NCBI GenBank assembly: GCA_041665605.1
Contig: JBAYIO010000013.1
Span: forward strand, 1 to 64,000
DNA from: CAIPAT01 sp041665605
Lineage (GTDB): Bacteria > Verrucomicrobiota > Lentisphaeria > Victivallales > Victivallaceae
Length of the DNA stretch: 64,000 nucleotides
Reading direction: 5' to 3'
The notes beneath the pieces were generated by a model. That model saw only the letters and a list, made by a program, of their open reading frames with translations. It had not been told where the DNA came from and did no database searches. The stretch's first letter is position 1. Each line of letters starts with the position of its first letter. A program made the position numbers and the translations under genes. Positions 26,327-34,127 of this stretch are shown one piece after another.

Positions 26327-26770
26327 ATGAAGAAATACATGCTGCTTACGGTTATGCTGATCGCCTGCGGATTGCTGCTGGCGGCGGGCGGATGCAAAAC
26401 TAAACTGCCGGCCGGGGATGTTGACATCGCCCGTAATTTTGCCCCGGAAATTGCAACGCTTAAAGATCCGAATCTTTCGACCAGTTCGCTGGATAAATAC
26501 AATGCCGCCTGCATCATTGCTGAAAACGTGGATTTTTCATATTTGCGCGACACCACGTCGATGGAGAATATTTTCGGACAAAAGGATGCCACGATCGGAA
26601 CTTTTGAAGGAAATGATTATATTCTCTACACCTACAAGTTCAAAGATAAATCCGTTCAATTCAGATTCTCCATAGACGGAACAACCATTATTAGCGCCAG
26701 CGTTAAAAGAGGCGGAATCGGCGAGGTGCCGGAAAAAAAGCTGGAATCGAGAATTCTGAAGCCGGAATAG
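26327..26770 (+). CDS. Putative small lipoprotein, unknown function
   Basis: 147 aa. Residues 1-22 are a lipoprotein-type signal (MKKYMLLTVMLIACGLLLAAG) with Cys23 as the likely lipidated residue. The -3 residue is Ala rather than the commoner Leu, so the lipobox is acceptable but not perfect. The mature part is about 120 residues and beta-rich, with SMENIFGQKDATIGTFEGND resembling SmpA/BamE-like small lipoproteins, a weak suggestion. GAAGGAG lies before the ATG. It is followed after 35 nt by tadA. The 190-nt gap before it shows only a weak promoter-like pair (TTGCAT 26224, TAGTTT 26247). Confidence 0.6.
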   Translation: MKKYMLLTVMLIACGLLLAAGGCKTKLPAGDVDIARNFAPEIATLKDPNLSTSSLDKYNAACIIAENVDFSYLRDTTSMENIFGQKDATIGTFEGNDYILYTYKFKDKSVQFRFSIDGTTIISASVKRGGIGEVPEKKLESRILKPE

Positions 26771-26805
26771 GAATATTTGCGTAAACAAAACAAAGCAGCT
26801 AAAAG

Positions 26806-27276
26806 ATGATTCTTTTCGACGATGAATATTTTATGCGGCGCGCGCTGATGATGGCGGAAACCGCCGCTGAGGCGGGTGAAGTGCCGGTCGGAGCGATTGC
26901 CGTTAAAGACGGCGAGATCATCGCCCGCGCCGGCAATCAGGTTGAACTGCTGAAAGATGCCACCGCCCATGCCGAAATACTCGCAATCACCCAGGCCGAG
27001 GCCGCTCTTGGCGACTGGCGGCTGGATAAAGTGGATATTTATGTGACTAAAGAGCCGTGCGCCATGTGTGCCGGAGCCATGGTCAATGCCCATGTCCGCC
27101 GACTTGTCTACGGCATGGCGGACCCGCGTTCCGGCGCTGCCGGCAGCGCCCTGGACATCACCGGCTTTAAAGGCATGTTATGGAATGTGGAAGTCAAGGC
27201 CGGAGTTTTAGAGTCCGAATGCCGTGCGCTGATGCAGCAGTTTTTCCGTAAAGTCCGCAAAGAAAAAAACTCCTGA
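26806..27276 (+). CDS. tadA: tRNA adenosine(34) deaminase
   Basis: 156 aa, normal length. It deaminates wobble adenosine to inosine in tRNA-Arg(ACG). The zinc site is clear: HAE (H55, catalytic E57) and PCAMC (C85, C88). VPVGAIAV and YGMADPRSGAAGSALDI are typical of TadA rather than of cytosine or guanine deaminases. The ribosome site (AAAAG) is weak. It is convergent with the unknown gene 27281-27853, with only 4 nt between stops. Confidence 0.92.
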   Translation: MILFDDEYFMRRALMMAETAAEAGEVPVGAIAVKDGEIIARAGNQVELLKDATAHAEILAITQAEAALGDWRLDKVDIYVTKEPCAMCAGAMVNAHVRRLVYGMADPRSGAAGSALDITGFKGMLWNVEVKAGVLESECRALMQQFFRKVRKEKNS

Positions 27277-27280
27277 AGAA

Positions 27281-27853
27281 TTATTCCTTTTTGTCGAGGA
27301 TTTCCTGCAACGTTTTCATCTCTGATGCAAAATCACCGGATATTACCGGCGTTCCGGTTGCCAACTGGTAAATCTTCAGGAATGCGGAAATGGGAAAGTC
27401 CTGTTTCTGCCATTTTTCACGATACCCGGTCAATCCGTATTTTTTCAGGATATTCCGCATTTCCAGGTACAGGTTGAGCACCAGCAGCCTGAATTCCACC
27501 AGGGCGGAAAATTTGACGTCATGGCGGACATGGATTCCGGCATGAATATCGGAGCAGCAGGTCAGTTCCACCCCTACCTGCCACCGCTTCTCCGGCGAAA
27601 AGACATAAGAATACATCACCGGATCGATTTCCCAGAAAATATAAAAGCGGAGATCCGGCTCTGCCGGGACGCCGTCCGGATTGTATAATGCCGCAATGTC
27701 CAAAAATATTGCCGATAATTCGCCCAGCGGATCGCAGGAAGCTGCCGGCAGCCTGATTACTACAAGACCGCCGGGAGTGACTGAAGACGCGACGTGCATT
27801 TCCAGCCATCCGGATTCGATGGCATTGATTGTAATGACAGAATCTTCCGCCAT
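27281..27853 (-). CDS. Conserved-looking protein of unknown function
   Basis: 190 aa with GAGG 6 nt before the ATG. It has no signal peptide and no membrane helix. The N-terminal 90 residues are beta-rich (VITINAIESGWLEMHV, ...LRFYIFWEIDPVMYSYVF) and the C-terminal half is helical. There are several aromatic and Trp residues but no known motif. It lies 38 nt upstream (left) of the hydrogenase operon's last stop and on the same strand, so it could be the operon's last gene. I can assign no function. Confidence 0.55.
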   Translation of the reverse strand: MAEDSVITINAIESGWLEMHVASSVTPGGLVVIRLPAASCDPLGELSAIFLDIAALYNPDGVPAEPDLRFYIFWEIDPVMYSYVFSPEKRWQVGVELTCCSDIHAGIHVRHDVKFSALVEFRLLVLNLYLEMRNILKKYGLTGYREKWQKQDFPISAFLKIYQLATGTPVISGDFASEMKTLQEILDKKE

Positions 27854-27891
27854 ATCCGCCTCACTGCAAATTAAAAACTGTCAGCAGCCGG

Positions 27892-29667
27892 TCAAATTTT
27901 GTCTTTCGCATGATAATGAGTATGAAGAAGCTGATGGGACTTTTCGCCGAGCGGTTTCTTCAGGAATTCTTCGTACAGCTTCTTTATGTCCGGATTCAGA
28001 TGGGATTTCCGGAGCTGCTTGCCTTCGTCTTCACGATAAAGCGCGCTGATCCGGGCATTTCTGACTTCGTCATTCGTCTGCCGGGGTTGTCCGCCGCCGC
28101 CGATGCAGCCGCCGGGGCAGCACATGACTTCGATAAAGTGGTAGCTGGCTTCGCCGGCCTTGATTTTTTCGATAAGTTTCTTGGCATTGCTGAGGCCGTG
28201 GGCAACCGCCACTTTGACTTCGACGCCGTTCAGGAACGCCCATTCCGGTACCGTCGTTTCAATTTTTACCGAGGCTTCCTTGACGCCTTCCAGTCCGGCA
28301 ATCGGAGTAACATGGAGTTTCGGGAACGGGAAATCGCGGCCGGTGACAATTTCATAAACGGTGCGGAGCGCGGCTTCCATAACCCCGCCGGTGTTGCCGA
28401 AAATATCCGCGGCGCCGGAGGAAATACCCAGCGGCGAATCCATGACGCCGTCTTCAAGCTGGTCAAACTCCAGTCCGGCCTGCCGGATCATCCGTCCAAG
28501 TTCGCGGGTCGTCAGCACAACATCTACATCCCGATAACCGCTGCTGTTCATTTCCGCGCGTTGCGCTTCGTATTTTTTGGCGGTGCATGGCATGACTGAC
28601 ACGACTACAATATCCTCCGGCTTTCTGCCGATTTTTTCCGCATAATATGTTTTGGCGATGGCGCCGAACATCTGCTGCGGCGACTTGCAGGTGGAAACAT
28701 TGGGCAGGATATCCGGGAAAAAAACCTCCGCGTAGTTGATCCAGCCCGGCGAGCAACTGGTGAACATGGGCAGGGCGACGCTTTTGTCCTTGTCAACCAG
28801 CGCTTTTTTCAGTCTGGTCAGCAGTTCGGTGCCTTCCTCGATAATCGTAAGGTCGGCCGCGAAGTTGGTATCGAATACCGCGTCAAAGCCGATTTTGCGC
28901 AACGCCGTCACCATTTTCCCGGTGACAATGGTACCGGGCTTGTAGTCAAAACACTCTCCGAGCGCGGCGCGGATTGCGGGAGCGGTCTGGACAATGACAA
29001 ATTTGGAGGGATCATCCAGCGCCCGCCAGACTTCATCAATCTGGTCTCTTTCAGAAATAGCGCCGACCGGACAGATCGCCGCGCACTGGCCGCATTGGAC
29101 ACAGGTCACGGAACTCAATTTTCCGGCAAAAGCCGGCCCGATGTAGGTTTTGAACCCGCGACACTGCGGAAAGAGCGAGCCGATGCCCTGAACCTGGTTG
29201 CACGCGGTCACGCAGCGGCGGCAGCCAATGCACTTGGCGGAATCCCTGACCAGCGCGGGGGTGCTTTCGTCAACGATTCTGCGGGATTTCTCCCCCTCAT
29301 AGCGGATCAGCTTAATGCCAAGATCCCGCGCCAGCCGCTGCAATTCGCAGTCTTCGTTCCGGTCGCAGAGCTGACAGTCGCCCTGATGCTCGGACAGCAG
29401 CAGTTCCACCACCATTTTGCGGGCATCGCGGGCGCTGCGGCTGTTGGTATGCACTTTCATGCCTTCGGCGGCGGGAGTCGAGCAGGAAGCGACCGGATCG
29501 CGCATGCCTTCGACTTCGACCAGGCATACCCGGCAGGCTCCGATCGGTTCAAAATTCTGCATATAACACAATGTCGGAATATTGATTTCAATTTTTTTTG
29601 CCGCCTGAAGGATCGTTGTTCCCTCTTCGACTTCCACCGGCATATTATTTATGGTTAATTTCGGCAT
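27892..29667 (-). CDS. hydA: [FeFe] hydrogenase large subunit, NAD(P)-linked type (HydA)
   Basis: 591 aa from the ATG at 29667 (AGGA upstream; the frame runs further without a start signal). Clusters in order: [2Fe-2S] ligands C34, C45, C48, C62; a His/Cys3 [4Fe-4S] site H94, C98, C101, C107; two ferredoxin [4Fe-4S] sites C146-C156 and C189-C199; then the H-cluster domain with TSCSPGW (303-309), MPCTAKK (359-365) and VMCCPGGCIGGGGQP (514-528). This is the NuoG-like HydA of trimeric enzymes that evolve or take up H2 with NAD(P)H and ferredoxin. L1 has TSCS where TSCC is common, and L3 has CC where AC is usual. It lies 41 nt after hydB. The HydE/F/G maturases are not in the window. Confidence 0.92.
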   Translation of the reverse strand: MPKLTINNMPVEVEEGTTILQAAKKIEINIPTLCYMQNFEPIGACRVCLVEVEGMRDPVASCSTPAAEGMKVHTNSRSARDARKMVVELLLSEHQGDCQLCDRNEDCELQRLARDLGIKLIRYEGEKSRRIVDESTPALVRDSAKCIGCRRCVTACNQVQGIGSLFPQCRGFKTYIGPAFAGKLSSVTCVQCGQCAAICPVGAISERDQIDEVWRALDDPSKFVIVQTAPAIRAALGECFDYKPGTIVTGKMVTALRKIGFDAVFDTNFAADLTIIEEGTELLTRLKKALVDKDKSVALPMFTSCSPGWINYAEVFFPDILPNVSTCKSPQQMFGAIAKTYYAEKIGRKPEDIVVVSVMPCTAKKYEAQRAEMNSSGYRDVDVVLTTRELGRMIRQAGLEFDQLEDGVMDSPLGISSGAADIFGNTGGVMEAALRTVYEIVTGRDFPFPKLHVTPIAGLEGVKEASVKIETTVPEWAFLNGVEVKVAVAHGLSNAKKLIEKIKAGEASYHFIEVMCCPGGCIGGGGQPRQTNDEVRNARISALYREDEGKQLRKSHLNPDIKKLYEEFLKKPLGEKSHQLLHTHYHAKDKI

Positions 29668-29708
29668 TTTATATTTCCTTTGATAAAGAGTATTTCGTAT
29701 CCCGGGCC

Positions 29709-32700
29709 TTACTGCACACGCGGCTTTTTGCCGTAATCGCATCGCAGACAACGTTTCGCCTGGCGGATGGCCGCTGCTTCGCTCCAGGGCTGCTCCACCT
29801 CATCAAAGTTGTTCCTCCGCCGTTCCACCGCGATCAACGGCTGTTTTTCGCGCGGATACGGCGCCGGGTCGGCATCCGGATCGAAATAGACGTCGGTTTC
29901 TTTATCCTGACGCCAGAAAGCATGGTCTTCGCCCGTCAGATAAGTGTCTATTCCGACGGCGGCTTTCTCGCCGGAGCAGGTCGCCTCGATTACCGACCAT
30001 GGCCCGGTAACCACATCGCCGCCGGCGAAAATCCATTTTTCGGAGGTCTGTCCCGTCAGCGGATCCGCCTTGATGTAATTGGCGGGATTCAGCTCCAGAT
30101 TAACATCTTTGACATAATTATCAGCCTCGGAAGCCTGACTGACGGCGGCGATGATCTGATCGGCGTCAATGATAAAATCATTTTCGCCGGAATCATCCGC
30201 GCGTCGGCGGCCGGTGCGGTCGAATTCGCCGAGCCGCATTTTCCTGCATTTGATGCCCGCCACTTTACCGTCTTTTCCAGTGATCTCAAACGGTGCGGTC
30301 AGCATCAGCATTTTGACGCCTTCGTTTTCGGCTTCCTCCACTTCTTCCTCGTAGGCCGGCATTTGTTCGCGGGTACGGCGGTAGACCAGCGTCACTTCCG
30401 CCGCGCCGAGCCGGAGCGCTGTCCGGGCGGCGTCAACCGCGGCATTGCCGCCGCCGACCACTACCACTTTTTCGCCGACCGGCACCGAGCCTTTGACATT
30501 ATATTGCTTGAGGAAAGTAAGCGCCTGAGTGACGCCGTCCAGCTCCTCGCCCGGCAGGCCGAGCTTGATGGAGGCGGAAGCGCCGATGGCGACAAATACC
30601 GCCTCATAGCCTTCGCCCTGAAGTTGTTTCAGCGTAAAATCATGCCCCAGCCTCTTCCCGGTTTCAATATCCGCGCCCATGCGTTCGATCATGCGGATTT
30701 CACGGGCCAGGATTTCGCGGGGCAGCCGGTAGGCCGGAATCGCCTGCACCAGCATGCCGCCGGGACGCGGTTCGGCTTCGAAAACTTTTGGTTTATAGCC
30801 CAGGCGCGCCAGGAAGAACGCGCAGGACAAGCCGGCGGGGCCGGCCCCGACAATGGCAATCTTCCGTTTGGCGTTTTCCGCGTTTTCGCGGACTTCCGGA
30901 ACCTGTATCGTGACTTCCTGTTCAACCATGAAACGCTTGATGCCGCGAATGGAAAGCGGCTCGTCGAGACTGGCGCGGCGGCAGCAGCTTTCACAAGTGT
31001 GGTAACAGACGCGGGCGCAGGCGGCGGCGAACGGATTCCTGTTGCGGTGCAATCGCAGCGCTTCGGCATAGCGTTTTTCCGCCACCAGCGATACGAATCC
31101 AGGCACATCCACCCCGGCGGGGCAGGCGCTCTGGCACGGCGCTCTGACCAGTCCGGCGCAGACCCCGACCGGACAGCGTTTCTCCCGGATATGTTCTTCA
31201 TATTCATTGCGGAAATAACGGATAGTGGAGAGCACCGGATTGGCCGCGGTTTTGCACAGGCCGCACAGTGCGGTTTTCTTGAGCATTTCACCGAGCGAAA
31301 TCAGTTTTTCGATGTCGCCCTCCTCGCCTTTGCCGCAGCAGATGCGTTCCAGCATTTCCAGCAGGCGCTTGGTTCCGATCCTGCCGGGGGCGCATTTGCC
31401 GCAGGCTTCATCCTGGGTGAATTCCAGAAAGAAACGGGCGACGTCAACCATACATGCGTTATCGTCCATCACCACCAGTCCGCCGGAGCCCATGATTGCG
31501 CCGAGTTCGGTCAGGGTCTCGTAGTCAACCGGCACGCTTAAATGCTGTTTCGGGATACAGCCGCCGGAGGGGCCGCCGATCTGGGCGGATTTATATTCTT
31601 TGCCGTTCGGGATGCCGCCGCCGATGTCATAGATGATTTCGCCGAGGCTGGTACCGATAGGCACTTCAATCAAACCGATATGATTAAGATTGCCGGTCAG
31701 CGCGAAAATTTTAGTGCCCGGCGATTTTTCCGTGCCGACTTTCCGGAATTCGGCGGCGCCGTCGCGGATGATCATCGGAATATTGCCGAAGGTTTCGACA
31801 TTATTAAGCACCGTCGGCTTGCCCCACAGGCCTTTGACCACAGGGAAGGGCGGCCGCGGGGAAGGTTCGCCGCGTTTACCTTCAATCGAATGCAGCAGCG
31901 CGGTTTCCTCGCCGCACACAAACGCGCCGGAACCCTGGGCGACTATAATATCGAAGCAGAAATCCGTCCCCAGGATGTTTTTGCCCAGCAAGCCGCGTTC
32001 ACGGCAGTCGCGGATCGCGATTTCCAGTCGTTTCAACGCCAGCGGATATTCCGCCCGGCAGTAAATGTAGCCGGTATCCGCGCCGATGGCCCGCGCGCCG
32101 ATCATCATGCCTTCCAGCACCGCGTGCGGGTCGGATTCGATCAGGCTGCGGTCCATAAACGCGCCGGGGTCGCCTTCGTCGGCGTTGCAGACGATAAATT
32201 TCCGGTCGGCTTTAGATTTTGAGCACAATTCCCATTTCAAACCGGTGGAAAAACCGGCACCGCCTCTGCCGCGCAGTCCGGAGGCTCTGACCTCGGCGGT
32301 GATTTCCTCCGGGGTCATTTTGGTCAGCGCTTTGGCTAATGCGGCATAACCGTCGCAGCCGATATATTCGTCAATGCTTTCCGCCGCAATCCGGCCTTTA
32401 TTTTTCAGCACTTTCAATTTCTGTTTCGCAAAAAACGGAATTTCACGGTAAAACGGCACTGCCGCACCGTCATCTTTATCGCGATACATCAGCCGCTCCA
32501 CTGGAGTTCCGTTGACAATATGGCTCTCAATGATTTCTTTGGCGTCTTCGGGAGCCACTTTCTGGTAAAAATATCCGCCGGGATAAATTACCATGATCGG
32601 GCCGGCGGCGCAGAAGCCGTTGCAGCCGGTTTCGACCACACTCGCCCGGTCGCGCTCAAACGAAGCTTCGCCGTGCAGTCCGGAGCAGGCGTTTTCAGAG

Positions 32701-32927
32701 ACTTTGACTTTTTCATGAAGTCCGTGCCTGTTGATTTCATCCAACAGTGCCTGCTTCAGTTTGGCCGCGCCGGAGGAAATACAACTGGTCCCCATACAGA
32801 GCATTATATCAAAAATGTTGCCGGAGCGGGTGTCTTTGCCATGCCAGTCGCGCAATGCCATCCGGGATGCCATCTGTGTTTTAATGGAGGCTATATCATC
32901 GACATTCTTTATTAATTTATTGCTCAT
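29709..32927 (-). CDS. hydB: HydB NuoF-like flavoprotein fused to a GltD-like FAD/NAD(P) module
   Basis: 1072 aa from the ATG at 32927 (GGAGG upstream), about 450 residues longer than a normal HydB. Residues ~38-115 are a thioredoxin-like [2Fe-2S] domain (C44, C49, C102, C106). About 150-620 is NuoF-like: GLRGRGGAGFSTG and NADEGDPGAFMD bind NADH and FMN, then SLBB and CGKCAPGR with a later CCG for the N3-type [4Fe-4S]. About 640-1060 is GltD/NfnB-like: Cys pairs CQSACPAG and CARVCYHTCESCC, FAD site VGAGPAGLSCAF, second nucleotide site VVVGGGNAAVDAA, and the closing IFAGGDVVTGP. The second flavin site suggests access to NADPH as well as NADH. It overlaps the end of hydC by 11 nt. Confidence 0.92.
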   Translation of the reverse strand: MSNKLIKNVDDIASIKTQMASRMALRDWHGKDTRSGNIFDIMLCMGTSCISSGAAKLKQALLDEINRHGLHEKVKVSENACSGLHGEASFERDRASVVETGCNGFCAAGPIMVIYPGGYFYQKVAPEDAKEIIESHIVNGTPVERLMYRDKDDGAAVPFYREIPFFAKQKLKVLKNKGRIAAESIDEYIGCDGYAALAKALTKMTPEEITAEVRASGLRGRGGAGFSTGLKWELCSKSKADRKFIVCNADEGDPGAFMDRSLIESDPHAVLEGMMIGARAIGADTGYIYCRAEYPLALKRLEIAIRDCRERGLLGKNILGTDFCFDIIVAQGSGAFVCGEETALLHSIEGKRGEPSPRPPFPVVKGLWGKPTVLNNVETFGNIPMIIRDGAAEFRKVGTEKSPGTKIFALTGNLNHIGLIEVPIGTSLGEIIYDIGGGIPNGKEYKSAQIGGPSGGCIPKQHLSVPVDYETLTELGAIMGSGGLVVMDDNACMVDVARFFLEFTQDEACGKCAPGRIGTKRLLEMLERICCGKGEEGDIEKLISLGEMLKKTALCGLCKTAANPVLSTIRYFRNEYEEHIREKRCPVGVCAGLVRAPCQSACPAGVDVPGFVSLVAEKRYAEALRLHRNRNPFAAACARVCYHTCESCCRRASLDEPLSIRGIKRFMVEQEVTIQVPEVRENAENAKRKIAIVGAGPAGLSCAFFLARLGYKPKVFEAEPRPGGMLVQAIPAYRLPREILAREIRMIERMGADIETGKRLGHDFTLKQLQGEGYEAVFVAIGASASIKLGLPGEELDGVTQALTFLKQYNVKGSVPVGEKVVVVGGGNAAVDAARTALRLGAAEVTLVYRRTREQMPAYEEEVEEAENEGVKMLMLTAPFEITGKDGKVAGIKCRKMRLGEFDRTGRRRADDSGENDFIIDADQIIAAVSQASEADNYVKDVNLELNPANYIKADPLTGQTSEKWIFAGGDVVTGPWSVIEATCSGEKAAVGIDTYLTGEDHAFWRQDKETDVYFDPDADPAPYPREKQPLIAVERRRNNFDEVEQPWSEAAAIRQAKRCLRCDYGKKPRVQ

Positions 32928-33441
32928 CGCCCGTCCCTCCTTTATACGCGCCAAGAATTTCAGCAATCTTGGACGGTTTTGCCCGGCGGTGCACATTTTC
33001 GTTAACCAGCAGCACCGGGGCCAGGCCGCAGGCACCGAAGCAGCGTCCCACTTCCAGCGAAAACAGCCGGTCCGGAGTAGTTTCGCCGACTTCGATCTTC
33101 AATTCCTTTTTTACCGCGTCCAGGATCTCCTTGCCGCCGCGGACATAGCAGGCCGTGCCGAGGCAGACCCGGATCAGATATTTGCCGCGGGGATGAGTTG
33201 AAAAAAACGAATAAAAACTTACTACGCCGGCAACTTCGCTGTAGGATTTGTTGAGTTTAGTGCTGACATATTTCAAGACATTTTCCGGAAGATAACCGAA
33301 TATCGCCTGGGCGTACTGCAGAATCGGAATCAGTCCGCCTGGTTTATTCTGATATTCGAGCAGAACTTTGTCAAGCCGCTCGAAAAGTTCACTTTCAGAA
33401 ACGTTTTCATTGCACGCGCACGTGCACTTTCCATCTTTCAT
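32917..33441 (-). CDS. hydC: HydC / NuoE-like [2Fe-2S] subunit
   Basis: 174 aa. It has a helical N-terminal region and a thioredoxin-like [2Fe-2S] domain with C93, C98 (CLGTAC) and C134, C138 (CFGAC), the NuoE pattern. SFYSFFSTHPRGKY is the usual linker. An unusual N-terminal CTCAC (residues 6-10) precedes it. In HydABC-type complexes this subunit passes electrons between HydB and HydA. It has a strong GGAGGGAG ribosome site and is first in the operon after the promoter near 33501; its stop overlaps the hydB start. Confidence 0.92.
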   Translation of the reverse strand: MKDGKCTCACNENVSESELFERLDKVLLEYQNKPGGLIPILQYAQAIFGYLPENVLKYVSTKLNKSYSEVAGVVSFYSFFSTHPRGKYLIRVCLGTACYVRGGKEILDAVKKELKIEVGETTPDRLFSLEVGRCFGACGLAPVLLVNENVHRRAKPSKIAEILGAYKGGTGDEQ

Positions 33442-33500
33442 CTCTCCCTCCTTTACGCGGTTCTATTAACAGGAAAACATGAATCAGAATTTTATCCAAA

Positions 33501-33529
33501 CTATTACAATGATAGCAGGCTATTTACAA
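33501..33529 (-). promoter_or_regulatory. Promoter of the hyd operon
   Basis: Read on the minus strand, TTGTAA (33529-33524), a 17-nt spacer and TAATAG (33506-33501) lie about 60 nt before hydC. No Rex-type palindrome (TTGTTAA...TTAACAA) is seen. The wider gap 33442-34127 also holds the remnant at 33666, the comM promoter, and an imperfect inverted repeat CCATATC / GATATGG around 33938-33980. Confidence 0.5.
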
Positions 33530-33665
33530 TAATTCAATACATAAATATTAATTTTTATCTATCATTTTCCACAGCGCAGGATGGACACAACGGACTAAAC
33601 GGAAACAAATGGACGTGATCGGTATCACTGTTTTACCCTCCGTCCGTTCAGTCTGTTTGCCTGCT

Positions 33666-33860
33666 TCATTCTGACTTTGCAGAGCCGCTCTGAAAACCCG
33701 CCATGCGATTTAAAATCCTGCGCCTGGCGATCCAGCAGCGCAATTTGCGCCGCATCAAATGTTTCAGATAATCCTGCTCCAGCTCCCCGAGGCTGCCCTT
33801 CGCCACGTTTGTCAGGTTCATCTCCGGCTTTACTTTGAGTAGATTGCAGTATTTCGCCAT
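33666..33860 (-). pseudogene. Remnant resembling a four-helix-bundle protein
   Basis: 64 codons from an ATG at 33860. The middle, TNVAKGSLGELEQDYLKHLMRRKLRCW, resembles the central segment of the four-helix-bundle / 23S intervening-sequence-like proteins (pattern ASLEEL..DY..FL....L..W). The N- and C-terminal helices expected of a ~120-190 aa protein are missing, and no ribosome site is visible. It is best read as a decayed fragment; a genuine small protein is less likely. The match is from memory and is moderate. Confidence 0.4.
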
Positions 33861-34056
33861 TTGTTTATGAATTATTCAGGTTAGAATTAATACTAATAAA
33901 TTATGGTTACTATATGCATGATTATTGCATTTGCAGCCATATCGTGTTTAGATATCGTTCCGTTTGGATATGGTCATTTTATAGAATTTTAAAGCTGTTA
34001 ATATTCTGCGCCGTTCCCGGCATTTCCATCAATCGATATTTATTTTGCTTTCCGGT

Positions 34057-34084
34057 TTGAGTTGTCGATAACCTAATATAGATT
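34057..34084 (+). promoter_or_regulatory. Candidate promoter for the comM/yifB gene
   Basis: TTGAGT (34057-34062), a 16-nt spacer and TAGATT (34079-34084) lie about 44 nt before the ATG at 34128. The boxes are moderate matches. Confidence 0.35.
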
Positions 34085-34127
34085 ATGGAAAATGTGAATA
34101 TAAACAACTGACTTGTGAAGAGAGATT

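Noticed and set aside
29598..31541. A 647-aa plus-strand ORF
   Set aside because: Antisense of hydB; the minus-strand protein has complete NuoF and GltD motifs.
33442..33665. Rex operator at the hyd promoter
   Set aside because: No TTGTTAA...TTAACAA palindrome could be found.
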